From assembly GCA_016201185.1 (NCBI GenBank), contig JACQDG010000340.1:1-17117 (forward strand): 17,117 nt of DNA, read 5' to 3'. The position numbers were made by a program, and so were the translations under genes. This DNA comes from Acidobacteriota bacterium (GTDB lineage: Bacteria > Acidobacteriota > Terriglobia > Bryobacterales > JACQDG01). Of this stretch, positions 1-5,858 are shown in pieces; positions within the stretch are counted from its first letter, which is position 1; every line of letters begins with the position of its first letter. The notes beneath the pieces were generated by a model, which did not search any database, was not told the DNA's origin, and saw only the letters and a list, made by a program, of their open reading frames with translations.

Positions 1-1
1 G

Positions 2-286
2 GTGCTGCGTGGGCTGGCTCGTTTTTCCGGGGTTCATCTTTACAGCGAGGCCGGCGACGTGCTTTATGCCGCGCGCGGTCTCGTGGGGGTCCATACGGTC
101 TCGGGGGGTAAGCGGGTCTTCCAATTGCCCCGGGCGGTGGAGGAGGTGTACGACCTTTTCGACAACAAGACGGTGGCGCGAAATACGAAGACCTTTCAGG
201 TGACGCTGCCGCCGGTTTCGACCGCGCTCTATTACACGGGGGCAGCGGGGTTGCGGGCGGCGTGGAAGCGCGGGAGCGGGGCCTGA
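2..286 (+). CDS. C-terminal end of an unidentified protein (5' partial)
   Basis: This reading frame is open from the window edge to a TGA at 284-286, so its true start probably lies outside the window. A GTG at position 2 is only the first possible codon seen. The visible 94 residues are rich in alternating hydrophobic/polar strands (for example FQLPRAVEEVYDLF and FQVTLPPVSTALYYTG), resembling a small C-terminal beta-sandwich. Strand patterns like this often close secreted glycoside hydrolases, but no catalytic region is visible and I do not recognise the family with confidence. The last residues are basic and low in complexity. The gene ends 44 bp before the vapB-like gene, whose own promoter candidate lies in that gap, so the two are probably separate transcription units. 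Confidence 0.6.
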   Translation: MLRGLARFSGVHLYSEAGDVLYAARGLVGVHTVSGGKRVFQLPRAVEEVYDLFDNKTVARNTKTFQVTLPPVSTALYYTGAAGLRAAWKRGSGA

Positions 287-295
287 GACGGGAGC

Positions 296-324
296 TCGAC
301 TTAGGCTACTTTCTAGGCTAGAAT
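296..324 (+). promoter_or_regulatory. Promoter and candidate operator of the vapBC pair
   Basis: A -35-like TCGACT (296-301) and a -10-like TAGAAT (319-324) are separated by 17 bp, the ideal sigma-70 spacing. Two exact copies of TAGGCTA (302-308 and 314-320), 12 bp apart, fill the spacer and touch the -10 box. That is where an autoregulatory antitoxin would be expected to bind. With the -10 box ending at 324, transcription would begin at or very near the ATG at 331, so the transcript is probably leaderless. The operator role is inferred from position and from known VapB/Phd autoregulation. Confidence 0.5.
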
Positions 325-330
325 TAAACT

Positions 331-576
331 ATGATTCGGCTCAACATCCACGAGGCCAAGACCCATCTCTCCCGCTATCTGGATCGGCTAGCGAAAGGGG
401 AAACCATCATTCTTTGCAAGCGGAATGTGCCGATTGCCGAGATTCGCCCGCTGCCTCCGGCGCGGAAGGCCCGGCGACCGATAGGTCTGGACAAGGGGAA
501 GTTCGAAATCCCCAAGAAATTCTTCGACCCTATGCCGGATGAATGGCTGGAGGCCTTCTACGGCGGGAAGCCGTGA
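331..576 (+). CDS. Phd/YefM-type antitoxin (VapB role)
   Basis: This 81-residue protein has the classic Phd/YefM N-terminus: MIRLNIHEAKTHLSRYLDRL, followed by a GE-x-I-I-L-C-K-x-N-x-P-I-A-E-I-R-P stretch at about residues 23-40. That fold dimerises and binds operator DNA. The C-terminal half (PIGLDKGKFEIPKKFF..MPDEWLEAFYGG) is the acidic, aromatic tail that normally wraps around and blocks the toxin active site. The stop codon overlaps the GTG of the toxin gene (GTGA at 573-576), so the two are translationally coupled. Antitoxins of this type usually repress their own operon alone or with the toxin, and a direct-repeat operator candidate lies just upstream. The family call is firm; binding to this particular toxin is inferred from adjacency. 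Confidence 0.9.
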   Translation: MIRLNIHEAKTHLSRYLDRLAKGETIILCKRNVPIAEIRPLPPARKARRPIGLDKGKFEIPKKFFDPMPDEWLEAFYGGKP

Positions 577-959
577 GGCTCTTGCTCGACACGGTGGCGT
601 TCCTGTGGATTACCCTGGACGACCCCAAGGTGTCCAAACGAGCGCGGGAAGCGTTCACTGACCCTGATAACGAAGTATTTCTAAGCGTGGTATCCGCCTG
701 GGAGATTGCCATCAAACATTCGCTCGGCAATTTGCCCTTGCCCGCACCGCCGGTGGAATTTATTCCTTCACGAAGGAAGGCTTACAGCTTACTGTCATTG
801 CCGTTGGAGGAAGAGGCGGCCGTCTGTGTGTCGCGTCTTCCCAGGCTGCACGCAGACCCCTTTGATCGCATGCTGATTTGCCAGGCTATTGTGCATGGTC
901 TCACCGTGCTGACTCCGGATAATCTCATCGCACAGTACGCGGTGCGCGTCCTGTGGTAG
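573..959 (+). CDS. vapC: PIN-domain toxin, VapC family ribonuclease
   Basis: The protein has 128 residues with a PIN-domain nuclease layout. Asp6 sits in the opening strand (RLLLDTVAFLW), Glu44 in SVVSAWEIAIK, and Asp95/Asp98 in the HADPFDRMLICQA motif, followed by LTVLTPDN near the end. These are the metal-binding acidic residues of VapC endoribonucleases, which cleave tRNA or rRNA when freed from antitoxin. The Trp-rich LDTVAFLW/SAWEIAIK form is typical of the Sll0205-like subgroup. The GTG at 573 is preferred over an ATG at 543 because it overlaps the antitoxin stop and begins exactly at the conserved first strand. The RNA target cannot be read from sequence. Confidence 0.92.
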   Translation: MRLLLDTVAFLWITLDDPKVSKRAREAFTDPDNEVFLSVVSAWEIAIKHSLGNLPLPAPPVEFIPSRRKAYSLLSLPLEEEAAVCVSRLPRLHADPFDRMLICQAIVHGLTVLTPDNLIAQYAVRVLW

Positions 960-984
960 GACCCAAGCCGCCCGTGGTGGCCGC

Positions 985-2067
985 TCATTCCAACGATTCG
1001 AGAATCCGCCGGTAGGCCCGGTAGCGGGCGGCCGGAATGGCGCCATTATCCACGCTCTGCTTCACAGCGCAGGCAGGCTCGTGGGTATGGGTGCAGTCGG
1101 AGAAGGCGCAGGCAGCGGCGCAGGCAAGGAATTCCTGGAAATAGCGGTGCAACTCCTCGCGGCTGAGCTGCCACAGGCCGAACTCGCGAATGCCGGGCGT
1201 GTCGATGATTCGCGGGCCGTTCGGGATCTGGTAAAGCGTGGAGGAAGTTGTGGTGTGGCGTCCCTGGCCGCCGGATTCTCTGACGGCGCGGGCCGCCAGA
1301 CCGAGCTCCGGGCGGATGGCGTTCAGGAGCGAGGACTTTCCCACGCCGCTGTGCCCAACCAATACACAGAGACTACCGGCCAGCGCTTCCATCAGCCCCG
1401 AGATCCCTTGCCCCGTGGCGGCCGAACAGAGGAACAGGCGGGGCCCCAGCGAGCGATAGGGATCGAGGGCGGCGAGGTCCGCTTCGCTGTCGACCAGGTC
1501 CATCTTGTTGACGCAGAGGACCGGCTCCGCGCCCGATCGCTCGATGGCGATCAGGTAGCGGTCGATCAGACCGGGCCGCAACGCCGGGGAGCGGACCGAC
1601 GCCACGATCACCACCACCTCAATATTGGCCGCGATCACCCGCTCCAGGCGGGGATTGTGCGGATCGGGCCGGGACAGCGTGGTGGTCCGGGGCAGTACCT
1701 CCTGGACCCTTTCGAGCCTTCGCCCTGTGACGGACACGAGCACGCGGTCCCCGACGGCCAGGTCCGGCAGCAGCCGGCAATTGACTTGCTGGGCTCCGCA
1801 GAGCACCTTGCAGGAGCCCGGATGAATGGCGATTACCTGGCCCTGCCGAGACGGCGATTCCTTCGACCGGCGGTCGCGCCTATCAAATACGGGGACAGGG
1901 TCGTCCTCCGATTCCTCGCGGTCGACGGCGCGCAGGTCAAGGCGGGGCCTGGGCGTGGGCTGGCGTGCCGCCCGGCGCATCTTGGCGGCCAGCTTGCGGG
2001 ACTTTCGATTCAGGTTCTTCTCGTGCTCCTCGATATGCTTGCGAAGTTTTCTTTCCTCTCGCGACAT
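985..2067 (-). CDS. rsgA: Ribosome small-subunit-dependent GTPase RsgA
   Basis: A 360-residue circularly permuted GTPase that assists late maturation of the 30S subunit. In order it shows an OB-fold (about 75-125), then the GTPase motifs in permuted order: G4 NKMD (187-190), G5 SAATG (215-219), G1 GHSGVGKS (238-245), a switch segment GRHTTT (269-274) and G3 DTPG (289-292). A zinc site follows: C320-x4-C325-x-H327-x5-C333. The 70-residue N-terminal extension is strongly charged (Lys/Arg-rich, probably helical) and could contact rRNA; many RsgA proteins have a shorter lead. The start at 2067 is chosen over an in-frame codon eight residues upstream because GGGAGA sits six bases before it. It is transcribed toward vapC and divergently from the sigma-factor gene. 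Confidence 0.96.
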   Translation of the reverse strand: MSREERKLRKHIEEHEKNLNRKSRKLAAKMRRAARQPTPRPRLDLRAVDREESEDDPVPVFDRRDRRSKESPSRQGQVIAIHPGSCKVLCGAQQVNCRLLPDLAVGDRVLVSVTGRRLERVQEVLPRTTTLSRPDPHNPRLERVIAANIEVVVIVASVRSPALRPGLIDRYLIAIERSGAEPVLCVNKMDLVDSEADLAALDPYRSLGPRLFLCSAATGQGISGLMEALAGSLCVLVGHSGVGKSSLLNAIRPELGLAARAVRESGGQGRHTTTSSTLYQIPNGPRIIDTPGIREFGLWQLSREELHRYFQEFLACAAACAFSDCTHTHEPACAVKQSVDNGAIPAARYRAYRRILESLE

Positions 2068-2073
2068 GGATAG

Positions 2074-2079
2074 TCTCCC
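2074..2079 (-). promoter_or_regulatory. Ribosome binding site deciding the rsgA start
   Basis: On the minus strand this reads GGGAGA, six bases before the ATG at 2067. It supports that ATG over the upstream in-frame codon at 2091. Confidence 0.6.
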
Positions 2080-2134
2080 GTGGCGGCGCACGTCAGGCGC
2101 GCTGCCGGTAAATGGCTATGAATGTGAAGGAAAG

Positions 2135-2203
2135 CTCTGAGCTGCAGAAAGAGACGAGGCAGGGACACTTCACCCTGTGGCAGAAGCGCCCGGGAGCTCA
2201 GAG
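2135..2203. repeat. Nested inverted repeats between rsgA and the sigma-factor gene
   Basis: CTCTGAGCT at 2135-2143 is perfectly complementary to AGCTCAGAG at 2195-2203. Inside this span CAGGG (2160-2164) pairs with CCCTG (2173-2177) around an 8-base loop. The element lies in the 244-bp divergent intergenic region and would be transcribed only if the sigma-factor mRNA began far upstream. No T-run follows, so it is not an ordinary terminator. Function unknown. Confidence 0.35.
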
Positions 2204-2270
2204 TCTAATCAGGCAAGCATAGGCGAACAAGCATTCATCATACCCGAAGGAGACGGGCCCCGCAACGGTG

Positions 2271-2306
2271 AAATTTCTTGTAACCTTTTGCTGATACCTC
2301 AGTATT
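2271..2306 (+). promoter_or_regulatory. Possible ECF-type promoter before the sigma-factor gene
   Basis: The sequence GAAATTTCTTGTAACCTTTT just upstream of the sigma gene contains a TGTAACC core like the -35 element of many ECF promoters. About 16 bases later comes CAGTATT, a loose -10 candidate. If correct, the sigma factor may activate its own operon, and the transcript would begin close to the ATG at 2312. Identification rests on motif resemblance only. Confidence 0.35.
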
Positions 2307-2311
2307 CCCCC

Positions 2312-2887
2312 ATGAACGGAACGCCCAGCGTGGATTCGCCGAACGATGAGGTGCTGATGCTCGCGGTCGAGAACGGCGACGCACGGAAGCTGGCGGTCTT
2401 GTTCGATCGGCACCACCGTGTACTGTTCCATTTCTACCTTCGCCTCACCGGCGACCGGGATGCCAGCGAGGACCTGGTGCAAGACGTCTTCTTCCGGATG
2501 CTGAAGTATCGGCAAACCTACCGGCCAGGGATGGATTTCGCCACCTGGATGTACCGGATCGCCCGCAACGCGCGGACGGACTATTTCCGGAAGCGCAGCC
2601 GGGAAGTCGCGCTGGAAGAGGGGTGGGATGCGGCCGGGGATGCGGATGCGGCGCCCGGCAGGGGCCTGGAGGCCCGGCAGGAGGCCGCTATGCTGCGCCG
2701 GGCGCTCGCGAAACTGCCGGAGGAGAAGCGCGAGGTGCTGGTGCTGAGCCGGTTTCAGAACCTGCGCTACGAGCAGATCGGCGAGCTTTTGGGGTGCGAC
2801 GTGGGCGCGGTGAAGGTGCGCGTGTATCGCGCGCTGCGGGAACTGCGGGAAATCTATTCCCAGATTTCGGGCAGGAAAGCATCATGA
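2312..2887 (+). CDS. ECF-family RNA polymerase sigma factor
   Basis: A 191-residue two-domain sigma factor. Region 2 (about 27-95) runs from LFDRHHRVLFHFYLRL through the acidic -10-recognition helix SEDLVQDVFFRMLKY to the DFATWMYRIARNARTDYFRK segment. A variable acidic linker (about 98-125) follows, then region 4 (about 127-178) with LPEEKREVLVLSRF and the helix-turn-helix YEQIGELLGCDVGAVKVRVYRAL. It has no region 1 or 3, as expected of ECF factors. ATG 2312 gives a normal-length N-terminus (DEVLMLAVENGD); the frame stays open upstream but that stretch does not look coding. There is no clear ribosome binding site before 2312, which fits a leaderless message. The stop overlaps the anti-sigma ATG (ATGA, 2884-2887), showing tight coupling. 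The regulon probably includes the downstream exported proteins (inference). Confidence 0.93.
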   Translation: MNGTPSVDSPNDEVLMLAVENGDARKLAVLFDRHHRVLFHFYLRLTGDRDASEDLVQDVFFRMLKYRQTYRPGMDFATWMYRIARNARTDYFRKRSREVALEEGWDAAGDADAAPGRGLEARQEAAMLRRALAKLPEEKREVLVLSRFQNLRYEQIGELLGCDVGAVKVRVYRALRELREIYSQISGRKAS

Positions 2888-3717
2888 AATGTGAACAAGC
2901 GCGAGAGCAATTGCCGGATTACCTGGCCGACGGCCTGGATCCGGAGGAACGATCGGAGCTGGAGGAGCATTTTGCAGGGTGCGCCTCCTGCCGGGAGGAG
3001 GCGGCGGCGTGGACGCGGCTGGGGGAGCTTACCGCTGAAGAGCCGAGCCCGGCCTTACGCGCTCGCTTCGAGGCGATGCTCGAGGCGTACGAAGAGGGAT
3101 TGGGACGCCGCGCGCGGGAGCAGCGGACTTCAGGAGGCTCGGCGGTTCCCGGCTGGCTCCGGGGCTGGTGGCCGCAGCGGCCGGCCTTGCAATTTGCCTG
3201 CTCCGTCGGATTCCTGATCGTCGGGCTGGGCGCCGGGCATCTGCTCACGGCCCGCGGCGCGGCCGACGGGCAGCTCTCCCAGCTCCGCGAGGAGGTCCAC
3301 AACATGCGGGAGATGGTGGCGCTGTCGCTGATGCAGCAACAGTCGGCGAGCGAGCGGCTGCGAGGAGTGAACTGGAGCTACCGTGTGGACCGGCCGGATA
3401 GCGAGGTCCTGGCCGCACTGCTGCGCACTGTGAAATACGACCCCAGCGTGGATGTGCGGCTGGCGGCGGCCGATGCGCTGCGGCAGTTCAGCCAGTATCC
3501 CGCTGTCCGCCAGGGGCTGGTGGAGGCCCTGGGCCGGCAGAAATCGCCCCTGGTGCAGATTGCGCTGATCGATCTGCTGGTGGATATACGGGACCGGCGG
3601 GCGGCGGGTGCGCTGCGGCAACTGGGCGCGGATACGAGTCTGGAATACGTGGTCCGCGAGCGGGTCGAGCAGGGCCTCGAAAAGCTGGGGATGGGAGAAA
3701 AATCATGGGCAAGGTAA
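2884..3717 (+). CDS. Membrane anti-sigma factor: zinc finger, TM helix, HEAT-like domain
   Basis: A 277-residue protein translationally coupled to the sigma factor. The N-terminal anti-sigma zinc finger has Cys3 and the H-x3-C-x2-C signature (His29, Cys33, Cys36), which in this family holds the sigma factor inactive in the cytoplasm. A single transmembrane helix spans about 101-122 (ALQFACSVGFLIVGLGAGHL). A short probable coiled coil follows (about 126-160), then an all-helical region (about 172-270) with HEAT-like repeats such as DPSVDVRLAAADALRQF and KSPLVQIALIDLLVDI. By topology the HEAT part should face the periplasm, where it could act as a sensor. The 3' end overlaps the next gene by 13 bp. 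The anti-sigma function is well supported by motif and context; the sensory role of the HEAT part is inference. Confidence 0.9.
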   Translation: MKCEQAREQLPDYLADGLDPEERSELEEHFAGCASCREEAAAWTRLGELTAEEPSPALRARFEAMLEAYEEGLGRRAREQRTSGGSAVPGWLRGWWPQRPALQFACSVGFLIVGLGAGHLLTARGAADGQLSQLREEVHNMREMVALSLMQQQSASERLRGVNWSYRVDRPDSEVLAALLRTVKYDPSVDVRLAAADALRQFSQYPAVRQGLVEALGRQKSPLVQIALIDLLVDIRDRRAAGALRQLGADTSLEYVVRERVEQGLEKLGMGEKSWAR

Positions 3718-4559
3718 TTCCGCTGGCGCTTTGTCTGCTGGCTGCGGTGAGCGGCGAGACGGTCGAGGAGAAGGAGACGATCCGGCGGACATTCCGGCTG
3801 GCGCAACCTTCGGCGGCCAAGCGGGTCGAGGTGGACAACCTGAACGGGTCGATCCGTGTGGCCGGCACAAGCGGGGGCGACGTCGAGCTGATTGCCCACC
3901 AGACCATCAGCGCGGAATCGAAAGAAAAAGTGCAGCAAGCCCGGCAGGAGGTGAAGCTGGAGATCGAGCAGCGGGATAACACCGTGAGCCTCCTGGTCGA
4001 TGGGCCGTTCCGGTGCAAATGCGGCGACGGCTCGATAAATTTCCGCGGCTGGCACCATTACGGTTACAAGGTCCGCTACGATTTCGAGCTGAAAGTGCCG
4101 CAGGATGCGGGCCTGTATCTGCGGACGGTGAACGACGGGGAGATCAAGGTCGAGAACGTTTTCGGCGATTACGACATTGAGAACATCAACGGCGGAATCG
4201 AGATGCTGGAAGCGGCCGGGTCGGGACGGGCCTACGCGCTGAACGGCAAGCTGATGGTGCTGTTCCGGAAGAATCCGCAATCGGCCTCGTATTTCGGCTC
4301 GCTTAACGGGCCGGTGGACCTGCTCTTCCAGCCGGATCTTTCCGCCGATCTGCGGGTGAAAACCTTCAACGGAAAGATTTACAGCGACTTCCCGGTGACG
4401 TATCTGCCCCCCGCCGCCCCGCAACAGGAGCGGCGCAACGGGAAGTTCGTCTTCAAGGCCGACCGCTTCGCCGGCGCGCGAGTAGGCAAGGGCGGGCCAG
4501 AAATCAAGCTGGACGGATTTAACGGGGATATCCGGATTCGCCAGCGGGGCTCCGATTGA
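3705..4559 (+). CDS. Exported DUF4097-like beta-repeat protein, copy 1
   Basis: A 284-residue protein starting inside the end of the anti-sigma gene; GGGAGA lies upstream of its ATG. Residues 1-17 (MGKVIPLALCLLAAVSG) form a signal peptide. The mature part is almost all short beta-strands built around recurring Asn-Gly or Asn-Asp turns: NGSIRV (47), NDGEIKV (143), NGGIEM (162), NGKLMV (180), NGPVDL (201), NGKIYSDF (222) and FNGDIRI (272). The spacing in the core is 18-21 residues. This resembles the DUF4097/putative-adhesin superfamily, thought to form beta-solenoids with Asn ladders. A Cys-x-Cys (104-106) could form a disulfide. No catalytic residues are evident. It shares its layout with the next gene, so the pair arose by duplication. 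Position in an ECF operon suggests an envelope-stress or surface role (inference). Confidence 0.8.
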   Translation: MGKVIPLALCLLAAVSGETVEEKETIRRTFRLAQPSAAKRVEVDNLNGSIRVAGTSGGDVELIAHQTISAESKEKVQQARQEVKLEIEQRDNTVSLLVDGPFRCKCGDGSINFRGWHHYGYKVRYDFELKVPQDAGLYLRTVNDGEIKVENVFGDYDIENINGGIEMLEAAGSGRAYALNGKLMVLFRKNPQSASYFGSLNGPVDLLFQPDLSADLRVKTFNGKIYSDFPVTYLPPAAPQQERRNGKFVFKADRFAGARVGKGGPEIKLDGFNGDIRIRQRGSD

Positions 4560-4590
4560 AACCACAGATGAACACAGATGAACACGGATG
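4560..4590. repeat. Dispersed tandem repeat, three 10-bp units
   Basis: Three 10-bp units stand end to end: ACCACAGATG (4561-4570), AACACAGATG (4571-4580) and AACACGGATG (4581-4590). They begin at the stop codon of the preceding gene. Sequences of this kind are, from memory, scattered through many environmental bacterial genomes; their function is unknown. A decayed copy lies at 5421-5450. The unit length equals about one DNA helical turn. Confidence 0.75.
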
Positions 4591-4594
4591 AGGA
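4590..4594 (+). promoter_or_regulatory. Ribosome binding site deciding the start of the second DUF4097-like gene
   Basis: GAGGA lies eight bases before ATG 4603. The alternative ATG at 4588 is the last three bases of the 10-bp repeat and has no such site, so 4603 is preferred. Confidence 0.55.
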
Positions 4595-4602
4595 AAACGA
4601 AC

Positions 4603-5421
4603 ATGAAACGACCTAATTGGCTTCCAACCGGCTTCATACTCTCTGCTCTTGCCGGGACATTAGCCTTTGGACAGGGTACGCACGACGTGGTTTCGGTGGC
4701 CTTCAGCGATCCGTCGCGTCCCGGCCTGATCCGGGTGAGTCTGATCAACGGGGGCATCACGGTCAAGGGCTATGACGGGAAAGAAGTGATCGTGGAGGCC
4801 CGTGCGCGCTCGCGGGGGCCGGGATCGGAAGAAGGGCTCAAGCGGATCCTGATGTCGGCCACGGGGCTTTCGGTAGAAGAAGAGAACAACACGATGAGCA
4901 TCGGCACGGATTCCCACACGCGAGCCATCGACCTGACCATCCAGGCGCCGCGAAAGACCTCCCTGCATTTGAAGTGCATCAACGATGGGGACATCAAAGT
5001 GGAGGACATACAGGGCGAGCTCGAGATCAACAACATCAACGGCTCGGTGACGCTGTCCAGGGTTTCCGGCTCGGCGGTGGCCCATGCCCTCAACGGCAAG
5101 GTGCTGGTCACTTTCGTCCAGGTGGACCCCAAGAAGTCGATGTCGTTCAGCTCCATGAACGGAACGATCGACGTGACTTTCCCGCCCGACCTCAAGGCCA
5201 ATGTCAAGATGCAGTCCGACCGGGGAGACATTTACAGCGATTTTGAGGTCCGCGTCCGGGAGGATACACCCAAGCAGATCGTGGAAGATTCGCGCAGCCA
5301 GAACGGCAAATACCGCGTGCGGATCGACAAGGCAGTGTATGGGTCCATCAACGGCGGCGGCCCGGAGATCCAGTTCAAGAACTTCAACGGAGCGATCTAC
5401 ATTCGGAAGGCGGGGAAGTAA
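4603..5421 (+). CDS. Exported DUF4097-like beta-repeat protein, copy 2
   Basis: A 272-residue paralogue of the preceding gene. Residues 1-23 form a signal peptide (basic start, FILSALAGTLAFG). The mature part again has repeated turn-strand units: INGGITV (48-54), INDGDIKVEDIQG (126-138), INNINGSVTL (142-151), LNGKVLV (163-169), MNGTIDV (185-191), DRGDIYSDFEV (206-216) and FNGAIYI (261-267). The blocks INDGDIKVE, ALNGK, IYSDF and GGPEI-FNG-I align one for one with copy 1, so the pair arose by duplication, but the proteins are well diverged. It probably belongs to the same operon, although the 43-bp gap before it holds the dispersed repeat. No enzymatic residues are seen. A surface, periplasmic or sensing role is likely but unproven. 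Confidence 0.8.
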   Translation: MKRPNWLPTGFILSALAGTLAFGQGTHDVVSVAFSDPSRPGLIRVSLINGGITVKGYDGKEVIVEARARSRGPGSEEGLKRILMSATGLSVEEENNTMSIGTDSHTRAIDLTIQAPRKTSLHLKCINDGDIKVEDIQGELEINNINGSVTLSRVSGSAVAHALNGKVLVTFVQVDPKKSMSFSSMNGTIDVTFPPDLKANVKMQSDRGDIYSDFEVRVREDTPKQIVEDSRSQNGKYRVRIDKAVYGSINGGGPEIQFKNFNGAIYIRKAGK

Positions 5422-5450
5422 CCACAGATGAACTCAGATAAAGCAGATCG
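5421..5450. repeat. Decayed copy of the 10-bp tandem repeat
   Basis: ACCACAGATG (5421-5430), AACTCAGATA (5431-5440) and AAGCAGATCG (5441-5450) are degenerate versions of the units at 4561-4590. As in the first copy, the element begins directly at a stop codon. It occupies nearly the whole gap between two convergent genes. Confidence 0.6.
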
Positions 5451-5457
5451 GTAGTCT

Positions 5458-5847
5458 CTATCCGGTGTAAGAGAATTTTTCGGGCTCGATCTTGTAGAGA
5501 ACCCGCACTTCGCCCGGCCGGCGGTACGGATACTTGTCCAAATCCAGATACTTCTTGGCCATTTTGTCGATGTGCTCGGAAGCGCCCTGTTCAGTGATTT
5601 CCACCACTTGGCCGCGGATTTCGAGATACCGGTAAGGATTATCGGGGTCGAGGATGGCTAGCGCCACGCGCGGATCGGCGCGCATGTTGCGGTCCTTGCG
5701 GCGGCCCCTGGCGGAGTTGACTAGCACGTGGCGGCCGTCGTAGTCGCACCACACCGGGGTCACCTGCGGCCGCCCGTCGGGCATCAGGGTAGCCAGGCTG
5801 GCGAAAGCTTTCTTGCTGAAAAGGTCCAGGTATTTTTCCGGGATCAT
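5458..5847 (-). CDS. PPOX-class F420-dependent oxidoreductase family protein
   Basis: A 129-residue split-barrel flavin/deazaflavin-binding protein. It shows the family pattern: an opening helix with a buried strand (FASLATLMPDGRPQVTPVWCDYDGRHVLVNSARGRRKDRNMRADPRVAL), then ILDPDNPYRYLEIRGQVVEI, then a DLDKYPYRRPGEVRVLYKIEPEKFSYTG tail. The R-G-R-R-K-D-R-N-M segment (47-55) lies where these proteins bind cofactor phosphates. Relatives use F420 to reduce unsaturated compounds or act in heme or biliverdin chemistry; the substrate cannot be read here. The F420 assignment is strengthened by the F420 synthesis genes 7 kb away. ATG 5847 follows a strong GGAGGAG site (minus strand, 5851-5857) placed just after the stop of the EamA gene, so the two are an operon. 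The frame is open upstream but overlaps EamA coding sequence. Confidence 0.85.
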   Translation of the reverse strand: MIPEKYLDLFSKKAFASLATLMPDGRPQVTPVWCDYDGRHVLVNSARGRRKDRNMRADPRVALAILDPDNPYRYLEIRGQVVEITEQGASEHIDKMAKKYLDLDKYPYRRPGEVRVLYKIEPEKFSYTG

Positions 5848-5858
5848 GACCTCCTCCG

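Noticed and set aside
960..984. Terminator between vapC and rsgA
   Set aside because: The 25-bp gap has no stem followed by a T-run on either strand.
1081..2073. Long open frame (330 codons) on the plus strand opposite rsgA
   Set aside because: The minus strand encodes RsgA with every GTPase and zinc motif. The plus-strand translation is low-complexity Gly/Arg/Ala with no family features, a typical GC-rich shadow.
2177..2311. Earlier GTG start for the sigma factor adding 45 residues
   Set aside because: The added sequence is unlike any sigma N-terminus, covers the probable promoter and would run through the noncoding inverted repeat.
3378..4766. 462-codon open frame on the minus strand across the anti-sigma and DUF4097-like genes
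   Set aside because: It lies opposite well-supported genes, spans their boundary and the dispersed repeat, and shows no recognisable domain.
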